A stretch of DNA of 25,042 nt, taken from positions 1 to 25,042 of the forward strand of contig NZ_CAMPHV010000059.1 in the NCBI RefSeq assembly GCF_946886105.1, written 5' to 3'. The translations under genes were made by a program, and so were the position numbers. The notes beneath the pieces are model-generated. The model made no database searches. It was not told the DNA's origin and worked only from the letters and a program-made list of their open reading frames with translations. Source of the DNA: an uncultured Pseudomonas sp. (GTDB taxonomy: Bacteria > Pseudomonadota > Gammaproteobacteria > Pseudomonadales > Pseudomonadaceae). Shown one piece after another: positions 15,382 to 21,915 of this stretch. How positions within the stretch are numbered: the stretch's first letter is position 1; each line of letters opens with the position of its first letter.

Positions 15382-15418
15382 GGGGGCGGAGTGAATAAAG
15401 TTTAATCACTCCGACCCC
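15382..15418. repeat. Palindromic element at the duplication breakpoint
   Basis: The arms gggggcggagtga (15382-15394) and tcactccgacccc (15406-15418) pair with one mismatch around an A/T-rich centre. The element lies immediately beyond the point at 15372 where homology with the full lipase gene stops. It could be a recombination scar or a small dispersed palindrome. The gene-free region 15339-15466 also holds a short remnant of the start of the chimeric gene seen at 13375-13968 (around 15448-15460). Confidence 0.6.
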
Positions 15419-15466
15419 GATATTCGGAGCACTGATAGAGCCCAAATGCTTCATGCGTGATAACAC

Positions 15467-16117
15467 TCACCACGATCCATAGGGAATACCGTGCCGCTCT
15501 ATATAGGCCTTGGCAGCGGGTTCCAATGGCAGCGCATATTCCCCGTCGCTTTGCCCTTGGTCAGGCCCTTTGGGCTCTATATCAGCCTGTACGCGCAAAA
15601 CTTCCGTACCTTTGAAGCAGGGACCGCTGACCCACAGCTTGGCGATGCCGCCAGGAGCCAGGCCGATAGTTAGCGCATTGCGGTAGTCAGTCGCCCAGCC
15701 GGTGATAGGGCACTTCACTTTTTCTGGTTTCCGCATCAGCTCGCGTGCCGAGTACGGTATTTCCAATACGACGCGGTAGGTTTGCGGTTCCGCTAGCGAT
15801 TGCCAACGGACATAAATGCGCTTAGGTAACTCCAAACGATTGAGATGAACCCCTGCCCCTGCCCCGACATATTCGGGCCAGCCAGCAGGGGCACCGGAAC
15901 CATCCTCAGGTTGATGGATTGAGACCGTACCCTTCATTGCCGTATTAAAGGTAACTCCCCTGATATCCGTGACATCGACGGTTTCCAACCAGACGTCCAT
16001 ATAGTCCGGTGCGAAGAAGCTCAGATACCAAGCCTTGAACGGTTTGGGCGGCTCAGAACCGCCACAAAGAGCGGGTAAGGGTGCGAGAAGAGCTAGAGCG
16101 AGGAGGAAACGTTTCAT
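15467..16117 (-). CDS. DUF2931 family protein (probable Tle1 immunity)
   Basis: A 216-residue exported protein and the direct partner of the full-length PAAR lipase, whose stop codon it overlaps by the ATGA arrangement. The signal peptide covers about residues 1-20. It contains a Cys near the cleavage site (PALCGG), but the lipobox is poor, so lipoprotein status is uncertain. The mature domain carries FFAPDYMDVWLET, SIHQPEDGSG and the ending HGIPYGSW. By position it is inferred to neutralise the neighbouring phospholipase in the periplasm. Confidence 0.72.
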   Translation of the reverse strand: MKRFLLALALLAPLPALCGGSEPPKPFKAWYLSFFAPDYMDVWLETVDVTDIRGVTFNTAMKGTVSIHQPEDGSGAPAGWPEYVGAGAGVHLNRLELPKRIYVRWQSLAEPQTYRVVLEIPYSARELMRKPEKVKCPITGWATDYRNALTIGLAPGGIAKLWVSGPCFKGTEVLRVQADIEPKGPDQGQSDGEYALPLEPAAKAYIERHGIPYGSW

Positions 16118-18027
16118 AGCAGATTTACCGGATCGGGTTTATTCGGGTGGACGGCACGCTGCCCACCCGTAGCAGGACGGTTGACGAAGTGAACGGACAA
16201 TGCGCCACTTTCACCGGGATGGACATTCCAATGCGCCGCCTGGTGCAGGAAATGGGCATAGAGTAAATCCTGTTCCTCGAATTCAAGGCTTAACGGAGCC
16301 TTGCCTTGGGCATAGGCCATCAGCTTATCTGCAATCGGGGTCAGCTCGGCAGGCAGTCTTAGCTCTCTGGTATTGGGAATCGGTCTAAACGGTGCCCCAG
16401 CCTCCTGAGCCAGGGTATGCATGATGCGCAAAGGAATGCGCCCATATTCGCCGCGCACACGGCGCTCCAGTTTAACTTGGGCATAAATCACCTTGCGGCG
16501 TATCGGGTTGTCGGTAGAACGTACTTGCCGCCAGTCGATAAACAGCTTGCCATTGGGCTGCGCCAAGTCGATCAGACCGCGTTGCGACCAGGACTCCAGA
16601 GCTTGCCTGGCCTGCTTCCAGGCCAGACTCTCTTCATTGGGCAAGCGGTTATCCATCTCGTCACGGAAGGGCCGAGTGAGGAACAGCTTTTCCTCGGCCT
16701 CCAGTGGGTAGTTGCCACCGATGTCGCCATGGGCGCCGGGTAAAGTGATCTCCGAGAAGTTCGGCTGGGTGCTATTCAATGAGTAGTTATGACGGTATTC
16801 ATCGCCGGCCACCAAGTGGATCACGCGTTTTGCACTATCTGGCGCCAAATGCAGCTTCAGGTCGCCGTTCTTATCGTCATTTACGTCCCAGCCGTCAGCT
16901 AGGCCGCCGATGGCTGCAACGGTGTCGAATAGCCCAATCAAGTTGACCTGCACGTCCTTGCCGAAACGCCAAGTGAAATTCTTCTTCAATGGCGCTTGCG
17001 ATGCTGGCAAGGCTTTGGCCAATACAGACGCGCTGCCCGTACGCAAGTCATTGACAAAGTGGCGAGCTGCTGCTGCGCCGCGGCTAAAACCGAAAACATC
17101 GATTTCCAATGACGTGATCAAAAGATCCGGATTCTTACCCAACAAGAACTTGAGTCGCTCAAGAAATAAGTTGCCGCTAGTGGTGACTTTCTCAAGTACA
17201 CCTGTCTCCCCCGTGCCGAGAGCCATATCAGGAAACTGCTGATCCGGTTTGTCAGTTTCAGTACCTGCGCCCTCGATATAGATACGGAGAAAGGCTTGTT
17301 GATCGGTACGTTTAAGACCCTGAAGCGAGTCATCCCGATAAAGGTCATACAACCGCGCAACATTGGTCCGCTCGCGGCCATAACTGCTCATCGGGTCCAT
17401 CTGGTGGGGCGGGCAGTATTCCAGCAGAGCACGCTCATCGGCGGCGTCATAGCCGAGTTGGTTGGCGCGGCATTGCTCGCCGCGCGCCACGTTGGCGGCA
17501 TTGTCGCCGGTGCCGTCGAAGAAGAAGCCCACGCGCAGGGTGATGCCTTGCTGCACTCGTTCTTCCAGTTCTTCTTCCTCGTCCTCTTCTTCCAGACCCA
17601 GCGGCGCTGGGTCGCCGGGCTCTTCCTGCCAAGTCCGTGCGAGGGTGTCTGCGGGGCGTTGCGGCAGGTTTGGTGTGTTGGGTGCCAGGGCCTGGGCGGC
17701 ACTGGCGGCGATGTCCAATGGAGTGGGTGGAGTAAAGGGTGCCGGAGCGTTGCTGTTGCCGATGATCACGCTGCCGGAACCGGCGATCACCACGTTGCCA
17801 TGGCTGCCCATGGTGCCGAGGGTGGTGGCCGGCAGGCCGTTGATCAGTACGTTGGGGATTACATTGCCAGCCAATGCACTGCCACAGGCGGTGGGGTCGG
17901 TCTGGCGAGCGGCGGGCAAACTATCGAAAAGCACATCCGGCGAGCCGGCTGTGATGGGGTTGGTGCCATGCCCGTGGATGGGGCAGGCAGTGGGGTCGTT
18001 GACTCGGGCGGCGGGTTTGCCGGACAT
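16114..18027 (-). CDS. PAAR domain-DUF2235 (Tle1-like) type VI phospholipase effector
   Basis: A 637-residue specialised type VI effector. Residues 1-92 form a PAAR domain (GKPAARVNDPTACPIHGH, then repeated glycine-rich turns) that would cap a VgrG spike. A proline/acidic linker runs to about 160. The DUF2235 alpha/beta-hydrolase follows with FFFDGTGDN (168-176), the nucleophile elbow GFSRG (S315), a FDT motif (D368) and GAHGDIGG (H433). This fits the Ser-Asp-His triad of Tle1 phospholipases that degrade rival membranes. The start ATG has AAGGAAG upstream. It is coupled to a DUF2931 partner. No vgrG or tss genes lie in the window, so it must use an apparatus encoded elsewhere. Confidence 0.88.
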   Translation of the reverse strand: MSGKPAARVNDPTACPIHGHGTNPITAGSPDVLFDSLPAARQTDPTACGSALAGNVIPNVLINGLPATTLGTMGSHGNVVIAGSGSVIIGNSNAPAPFTPPTPLDIAASAAQALAPNTPNLPQRPADTLARTWQEEPGDPAPLGLEEEDEEEELEERVQQGITLRVGFFFDGTGDNAANVARGEQCRANQLGYDAADERALLEYCPPHQMDPMSSYGRERTNVARLYDLYRDDSLQGLKRTDQQAFLRIYIEGAGTETDKPDQQFPDMALGTGETGVLEKVTTSGNLFLERLKFLLGKNPDLLITSLEIDVFGFSRGAAAARHFVNDLRTGSASVLAKALPASQAPLKKNFTWRFGKDVQVNLIGLFDTVAAIGGLADGWDVNDDKNGDLKLHLAPDSAKRVIHLVAGDEYRHNYSLNSTQPNFSEITLPGAHGDIGGNYPLEAEEKLFLTRPFRDEMDNRLPNEESLAWKQARQALESWSQRGLIDLAQPNGKLFIDWRQVRSTDNPIRRKVIYAQVKLERRVRGEYGRIPLRIMHTLAQEAGAPFRPIPNTRELRLPAELTPIADKLMAYAQGKAPLSLEFEEQDLLYAHFLHQAAHWNVHPGESGALSVHFVNRPATGGQRAVHPNKPDPVNLL

Positions 18028-18167
18028 GACTAACTTCCTTATCGGTTATGGCAGGGGGACCTTGCGCAAAGAATCCTCTCAGTGCAACCGAAAGAGCCCG
18101 TTCTATGCTCTGTTTCGCAGTAGAAAGCTCGATTGCGCAAGAACTTACGCAGCTTCAGTAGGGTGAC

Positions 18168-18222
18168 CTCGCCGTACAGCGGCAGCCCGCCAAGTGTTGG
18201 CGGGCTGCCGCTGTACGGCGAG
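18168..18222. repeat. 26-bp perfect hairpin with 3-nt loop
   Basis: Arms at 18168-18193 and 18197-18222 are exact reverse complements around GTG. The hairpin lies between the small operon (stop at 18238) and the PAAR-lipase start at 18027. No T-run follows on either strand, so it is not a standard intrinsic terminator. It may still stop or insulate transcription, or be a small mobile palindrome. Confidence 0.8.
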
Positions 18223-18237
18223 AAGCTCGCTACTTAT

Positions 18238-18534
18238 TCAGAGCTGCAAACAAGTCTGCCGGGCCTGATGCCCACCGCCGAACGGCGAGCACAAACGCTG
18301 GTGCACCCGGCTGAGAAAGCCGACCTCGAACGCGCGGCGCTGCACCCCTGGGGGCAAGGCGTCGCGCTCGACGATCAGGTTGGCCCACAGCCAGCCGGTG
18401 TCGTCGTTGCTCAACCAGGCCTGGGCGCAGATCACGCCTTGATCGAAGGACCGTTGGCAATTGTGCGTCCACTCGATCACCGCGCCGCGCTGGCCGTCGT
18501 GGCTGGGCAAATGGCTGGTAAAAAGTCTATTCAT
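18238..18534 (-). CDS. Hypothetical protein (second gene of C4-like-regulated operon)
   Basis: A 98-residue soluble protein without recognised domains, rich in Trp, Arg and Cys (GAVIEWTHNCQRSFDQGVICAQ near residues 18-38). The start ATG at 18534 lies inside the last codons of the upstream gene, so they are translated together. The frame is open further upstream, but that part overlaps the first gene. There are no signal peptide or membrane segments. The function is unknown; its place behind a C4-like leader suggests a regulated accessory or phage-derived gene. Confidence 0.6.
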   Translation of the reverse strand: MNRLFTSHLPSHDGQRGAVIEWTHNCQRSFDQGVICAQAWLSNDDTGWLWANLIVERDALPPGVQRRAFEVGFLSRVHQRLCSPFGGGHQARQTCLQL

Positions 18535-18796
18535 CACCAGCCCTCCCTTGCGCCAATGCACTGCGGTACAGCACTTGCGCTTCGTTAAGCAGTTCGCGGG
18601 CATTGTCGCAGCAGTCGTGCAAGTGCCCGGCTTCGTCGGTAGCCGCATCCGTGCGGGCCAGGATATCGAACAGCTTATGCAGCATCGTCATCCGCAACTC
18701 GGCAGCCGCCTGGAAGTGGCAGACAGCGGAAATGGTGCAGTCGAGCGGTTCGATACGTTTCGGAAAGGGAATGACCGCGGGGTGGGATTTAGCCAT
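18527..18796 (-). CDS. Hypothetical small protein (first gene of C4-like-regulated operon)
   Basis: An 89-residue mostly helical protein: MAKSHPAVIPFPKRIEP, then FQAAAELRMTMLHKLFDIL and DCCDNARELLNEAQVLY. The family is not recognised, though its outline resembles small Pseudomonas proteins of the DUF3077 type. The ATG at 18796 sits right after a hairpin (18801-18819) that contains its GGAGGTG ribosome site. It also overlaps the stop codon of a 28-aa leader ORF. Translation therefore probably depends on ribosomes coming from the leader. Downstream it overlaps the next gene. Confidence 0.6.
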   Translation of the reverse strand: MAKSHPAVIPFPKRIEPLDCTISAVCHFQAAAELRMTMLHKLFDILARTDAATDEAGHLHDCCDNARELLNEAQVLYRSALAQGRAGDE

Positions 18797-18875
18797 GGCG
18801 CACCTCCAGGGCGGAGGTGGACGGGCAACAGCAGACTCCAAGGCGGAGCCCTTGGGTAAAAGGGGGATAGCGCAT
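18789..18875 (-). CDS. 28-aa leader ORF coupled to the small operon
   Basis: This short frame reads MRYPPFTQGLRLGVCCC and ends EVRHG. It has GAGGAG and AAGGA just before its ATG. Its stop (TAA) overlaps the next gene's start in the string ATGGCTAA. A ribosome finishing it would melt the hairpin that hides the next ribosome site. The same frame is open further upstream to an ATG at 19013 with a poor site. It is analogous in position to orfX between C4 and ant in phages P1/P7. Confidence 0.55.
   Translation of the reverse strand: MRYPPFTQGLRLGVCCCPSTSALEVRHG
18801..18819 (-). promoter_or_regulatory. Hairpin sequestering the ribosome binding site
   Basis: On the minus strand CACCTCC, a 5-nt loop and GGAGGTG form a perfect 7-bp stem that ends four bases before the ATG at 18796. 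The GGAGGTG arm is the best ribosome site for that gene, so it is locked away unless the leader ORF is translated. Confidence 0.6.
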
Positions 18876-18919
18876 TTTCCTTATGCTCCTCGAACTGATT
18901 AAGGAGCCGCCGACCGACC

Positions 18920-18959
18920 TTCCTACGGGTTTGGGTGGCGGACCGTACAAGGGTAGGAA
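18920..18959 (-). promoter_or_regulatory. Candidate antisense target and alternative hairpin
   Basis: On the minus strand TTCCTAC (18959-18953) is complementary to loop GTAGGAA of the upstream RNA (19095-19089). It is also complementary to a second GTAGGAA downstream (18926-18920), with which it can form a hairpin. The longer match to the upstream RNA covers about 11 bases with one mismatch, plus a nearby TGGTTG block. This suggests a choice between antisense pairing and a local hairpin. Confidence 0.5.
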
Positions 18960-19032
18960 ACCGGCAACCAAGGATACCGGCCAGGCCGAAGCCTGCCTCG
19001 CACGGCCCGCCATAGAGATGTGATAGCCAGGC

Positions 19033-19145
19033 AAAAAAAAGCGCCGGCTATTCAGCTATGGCGCTTCCGCGCCCTGGTTGGAGTCGGGTTCCTACACCCG
19101 GCCACGGGATTGACCGTGACGGGCGAACTCTAGCCCGGTAAGGAG
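19033..19145 (-). ncRNA. C4-antisense-like structured RNA with terminator
   Basis: Read on the minus strand, an outer stem CGCCC/GGGCG (19125-19121 with 19074-19070) encloses two hairpins. Each has a 5-bp stem and a 6-nt loop: CACGG-TCAATC-CCGTG (19118-19103) and CGGGT-GTAGGA-ACCCG (19100-19085). A GCGCC...GGCGC stem (19064-19041) then runs into eight Ts, a typical intrinsic terminator. This layout resembles phage C4 antisense RNAs. One loop is complementary to a downstream sequence of the same transcript. The 5' end is not fixed; no clear promoter was seen. No family search was done. Confidence 0.5.
19041..19064 (-). terminator. Intrinsic terminator of the leader RNA
   Basis: The stem GCGCC/GGCGC, with inner GCT/AGC pairs, is followed on the minus strand by a run of eight T (19040-19033). 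The upstream arm can also pair with the preceding GGCGC (GGCGCGGAAGCGCC), offering an alternative to the terminator. Confidence 0.65.
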
Positions 19146-19332
19146 TGATGGGCAAGCCCAAAGAAGGATGGCCATTAGCCATAAAAATACTTGTGGCCAA
19201 GGCTGCTGTGGGCTAGCTTCAAGCAACGCAATGATGCACCCCGCAGGCTGGATGCCAGTTACCTTCCTTCCTGTTTGGCATTTACAAGATTGCAGCGGGC
19301 TTTTCGCCGATGGTTGAACAAGGCGTGATTCG

Positions 19333-19387
19333 GTTCCCTATTACCCTGCATCCCTCGATTCTCTGCAGAACCAGGGGAATAGGGAAC
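19333..19387. repeat. 16-bp inverted repeat in a gene-free stretch
   Basis: Arms gttccctattaccctg (19333-19348) and caggggaatagggaac (19372-19387) pair with one mismatch around a 23-nt loop. The gene-free stretch 19146-19478 contains nothing else I can identify. The repeat lies between the C4-like locus and the cassette region and may mark a junction. Confidence 0.6.
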
Positions 19388-19478
19388 AAGGCATATCGAC
19401 TCGATACTGATTTTATGTGCAGTGCTAATAAGGCGGCAAAATGCGGAAGCCAAGCGAATACAGAAAGCGTTTACCGGG

Positions 19479-19485
19479 GTTAGGT
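19479..19485 (+). other. Possible cassette boundary (GTTAGGT core)
   Basis: GTTAGGT fits the integron core GTTRRRY and is the same as the core that ends the attC site at 20661-20667. It would mark the left edge of the first cassette, 134 bp before the gene. A complete attC or attI could not be seen to its left. Confidence 0.35.
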
Positions 19486-19618
19486 AATATTTTGAGCTGT
19501 AAGGATTTTCCTTCTCTGGCTTTCACGCCGGTGCGTGCTTATACAGAACCCACTGTCGTAGGAATAGTGAAGAATTCCGTCTAACCACTGTTATACATAA
19601 ATCAGATTTGGAGCACAT

Positions 19619-20593
19619 ATGGACGGGTACATTCAGACAGGACTAGGGATACTTGTTTCGCTTGTGCTGTTTATTATTGGCTACAGACAAACAATTGGAG
19701 CCAAGAAAGAAAGGGCCAAAAACGCCAACAGTTCCATTATCAGAACCATGATGAGGCGAATGGTTCTTGAGGACTACTCGCCAGCTTACAAGGACATTTC
19801 AAGGATCGTTGAAGGAAAAGCAAGGGAGTTCCAAGTTTCATCAAATGACCTCCTTTCTGAGGAACAGATTTTAAATAGCCTCTACACAGAAGTTTTTGAT
19901 AGCGATTTAATCTCGCCATCTCAAAGGATAGAGATTGAGAAAAGACTAAATACGGCATTCGACAAGGTTGAAAAAGAGCCATTAAAGCCAACTCTCGCGG
20001 AGTTTCAGCAGATCAAACGAGAGAAAGAAAGCAAAAAAGAAAGTGTAACCGCCATGGTACTTTCAACCTCTATTCTTGGTGCTCTAACTTCGGTCCTGTA
20101 TTCATTCTACGAAACCAAAACATTCGAGCCTGACTTTCTTCTATCCGCGTTGGGCGTGTTGGTCGGCAGCGTTGCTGTATTAACAGTATTGATTACCTAT
20201 CGAAAAAGCAGAGAAATTGATGTTCTTCCATCAAGGTCATCAACCAGCCAAATTTCGTCTGAGTTCGAAGCTGATATCGCGAAGATACTAATTAAGGGCG
20301 GCTATAAATTTGTCATTGAACCCAGCCTAGATGGTTTGCGCCCTGACTTCCTTGTGAACGTAAATGGCAGGCAAGTAGCAATTGAAGCAAAATCATGGAG
20401 TGGCTCTGTGCCACTTCACATTCTTAAAAGGACTATTGACTATCTTCATAAGCTTGTTTCTACGGAAGGAGTTGATGAGGCTATTTTGGTGACAAGAAAA
20501 AAAGATGGCATCCCTGTTGGCATCATTGATGGTGAAAAAATATCGGTATTAGCCATCAATGAATTAGCCAATAAGTTAAAAGACGCAGCATAA
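19619..20593 (+). CDS. Membrane-anchored PD-(D/E)XK (Mrr-like) nuclease-domain protein
   Basis: A 324-residue protein encoded in AT-richer DNA than its surroundings. It has an N-terminal membrane segment (residues 5-21), a cytoplasmic helical part, and two more membrane segments (about 147-165 and 172-192). From about 215 on there is a soluble restriction-endonuclease-like domain: FEADIAKILIKGGYKF, RPDFLV with D243, and VAIEAKSW with E256 and K258. This is the D...ExK pattern of Mrr_cat-type PD-(D/E)XK enzymes. The domain would lie in the cytoplasm, tethered to the membrane. The gene is followed three bases later by an attC-like site, so it looks like an integron cassette. A phage-defence role is plausible but inferred. 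Confidence 0.78.
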   Translation: MDGYIQTGLGILVSLVLFIIGYRQTIGAKKERAKNANSSIIRTMMRRMVLEDYSPAYKDISRIVEGKAREFQVSSNDLLSEEQILNSLYTEVFDSDLISPSQRIEIEKRLNTAFDKVEKEPLKPTLAEFQQIKREKESKKESVTAMVLSTSILGALTSVLYSFYETKTFEPDFLLSALGVLVGSVAVLTVLITYRKSREIDVLPSRSSTSQISSEFEADIAKILIKGGYKFVIEPSLDGLRPDFLVNVNGRQVAIEAKSWSGSVPLHILKRTIDYLHKLVSTEGVDEAILVTRKKDGIPVGIIDGEKISVLAINELANKLKDAA

Positions 20594-20595
20594 AT

Positions 20596-20667
20596 GTATA
20601 ACAATCGCATGTTGTCGGACTGGTTCTCCGCTGCGCTCCAAATCAGCCGCAAATGCGGGCGTTAGGT
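20596..20667 (+). other. attC-like recombination site (integron cassette)
   Basis: The 72-bp segment starts with a near-match to the inverse core (GTATAAC) and ends with the core GTTAGGT. Between them the arms form an imperfect palindrome: AACAATCGCATGTTG pairs with CAAATGCGGGCGTT, and inner CTGGTT pairs with AAATCAG. It sits three bases after the stop of one gene and six bases before the start of the next. This is the normal place of an attC, and the ends resemble the V. cholerae repeats I remember. Confidence 0.75.
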
Positions 20668-20672
20668 GCTTG

Positions 20673-21701
20673 ATGAAGCTAGCTGCAGATTTCCTCAATG
20701 AAATGAAGCGCAGTGAGTCGCGCGGACGATGCCTTCATTTCGAACGCGGAGAGCGCTGTAACGAAATAATCAGTGCCCACTCAATTCAAAAAAGCAATCA
20801 ATTGGGCGAGATAATTGAAGCCGGCCATGTATACCGCATGACTGCTGAGATGTCGGTCCTACGAGATAATAATTGGCAACCTGCGCCCAAAAAAATTGGA
20901 TGGAAAAAAGCATCTACATTTTCCGGCTTCTGTAAGCATCATGACAATGAGCTTTTCAAACCCATTGATAACTGCCCTCTGGAGCCAAATTCAGAACAAG
21001 TAGCACTTTATGCTTATCGCTGTATGTGTCGAGAATATTTCACAAAAGAAAATGCCGCGACCACATTAAAGAATTTTATAAATAATTCAGCTCTGCATGC
21101 GGAACAAAAAAACCTTCTTGAGTCCTCTTGTATAGGGCATTCACTCGGTTTCCAACGCCTGCAGTACCACAAAAAATATTTCGATGCAGCGTTGCTTTCC
21201 AAAAACTATAGTGAATTTGAGTTCCTAACGCTGACGTCTAATTCACCTTGGCATCTACAGCTGTCAGGAGTGCTATATCCTGACTTCGATTTTCTCGGAG
21301 GAAGCCTACAAGATCTTGGCGACTTTAAATTGCCGTTAGATTTTATTACATTTTTTACTGCTCCTTTAGCTCAAGGGTGGTCATTCACTTTCTGCTGGCA
21401 CGCAAGCAGCAATAGTTCATGTGTAGCACTCGCAAAGTCTTTAGCGAGTGCAGTAAATTGCGGAGCAAGCCCACAAGATGCATTACTCAGATTTTCATTC
21501 TCTTGTTGTGAAAACCACGCTTTCCGTATCACTTGGTGGGATAGTTTGCCTGCCTTGGCGAAAGAAGCCATTTTGAGCCGAGTAGCCTTAATGGCAGATC
21601 CAGAGGCTCCGGTACCGTCAGATTACTTAGCTAAAGGGCTAGAGGGCATAGCAGACTGGGAAATTGAAAATATATTCACTACGCTTACTACTACCCCATA
21701 G
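20673..21701 (+). CDS. Cys/His-rich, HNH-like hypothetical protein (cassette gene)
   Basis: A 342-residue soluble protein of AT-rich composition. The N-terminus has a metal-binding look: C20 and C29 followed by EIISAHSIQKSNQL (H36), then FCKHHD near residue 90. Together these suggest a zinc-bound HNH-type or related fold. The rest, from about residue 130, has no domain I recognise. ATG 20673 was chosen; it follows a TTG directly and lies six bases after the attC core, as expected for a cassette gene. A defence or nuclease role is inferred from the motif and cassette setting only. Confidence 0.65.
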   Translation: MKLAADFLNEMKRSESRGRCLHFERGERCNEIISAHSIQKSNQLGEIIEAGHVYRMTAEMSVLRDNNWQPAPKKIGWKKASTFSGFCKHHDNELFKPIDNCPLEPNSEQVALYAYRCMCREYFTKENAATTLKNFINNSALHAEQKNLLESSCIGHSLGFQRLQYHKKYFDAALLSKNYSEFEFLTLTSNSPWHLQLSGVLYPDFDFLGGSLQDLGDFKLPLDFITFFTAPLAQGWSFTFCWHASSNSSCVALAKSLASAVNCGASPQDALLRFSFSCCENHAFRITWWDSLPALAKEAILSRVALMADPEAPVPSDYLAKGLEGIADWEIENIFTTLTTTP

Positions 21702-21706
21702 CCCGC

Positions 21707-21786
21707 ACCTAACAAGCGTATATGGACTCTCCCCACAAGTAGTGAGCAAAGCTTTGCTTTTGCACTTGTCGTCAGCGCGGTTGCAT
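21707..21786 (+). other. Degenerate second attC-like site
   Basis: It begins with ACCTAAC, which fits the inverse core, followed by AAGCG. It ends with GTTGCAT, one base off GTTRRRY. The centre is a good palindrome (ACAAGT...GAGCAAAG with CTTTGCTTTTGCACTTGT). It starts six bases after the preceding stop codon. The right half is poor, so the site may be inactive. Confidence 0.45.
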
Positions 21787-21790
21787 TCGA

Positions 21791-21820
21791 GGAGTAATTG
21801 GGGACAAGGAGTAATTGGGG
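21791..21820. repeat. Tandem 13-bp repeat
   Basis: GGAGTAATTGGGG occurs twice (21791-21803 and 21808-21820) with a 17-bp period, just beyond the second attC-like site. The remaining gene-free bases to 21915 show nothing else. Confidence 0.7.
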
Positions 21821-21915
21821 AAAGACCACAATTTCCGCACCAAGTAACCGTAGTCTATTCCCGGTTGGCTGCCGACAATTGTTCGGCTCCAGCATAAGTT
21901 ACGCCGATACGCCAT

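Noticed and set aside
18789..19034. Longer form of the leader ORF from 19034 or 19013
   Set aside because: The upstream starts lack a ribosome site and the frame covers the putative antisense target; the ATG at 18875 has a much better site.
19561..19600. GTCTAAC followed by GTTATAC as an attC or attI
   Set aside because: The two cores are only a few bases apart and GTTATAC breaks the GTTRRRY rule, so no site of normal length can be drawn.
21791..21820. CRISPR array
   Set aside because: Only two short repeat units with a 4-bp spacer; no array or cas genes.
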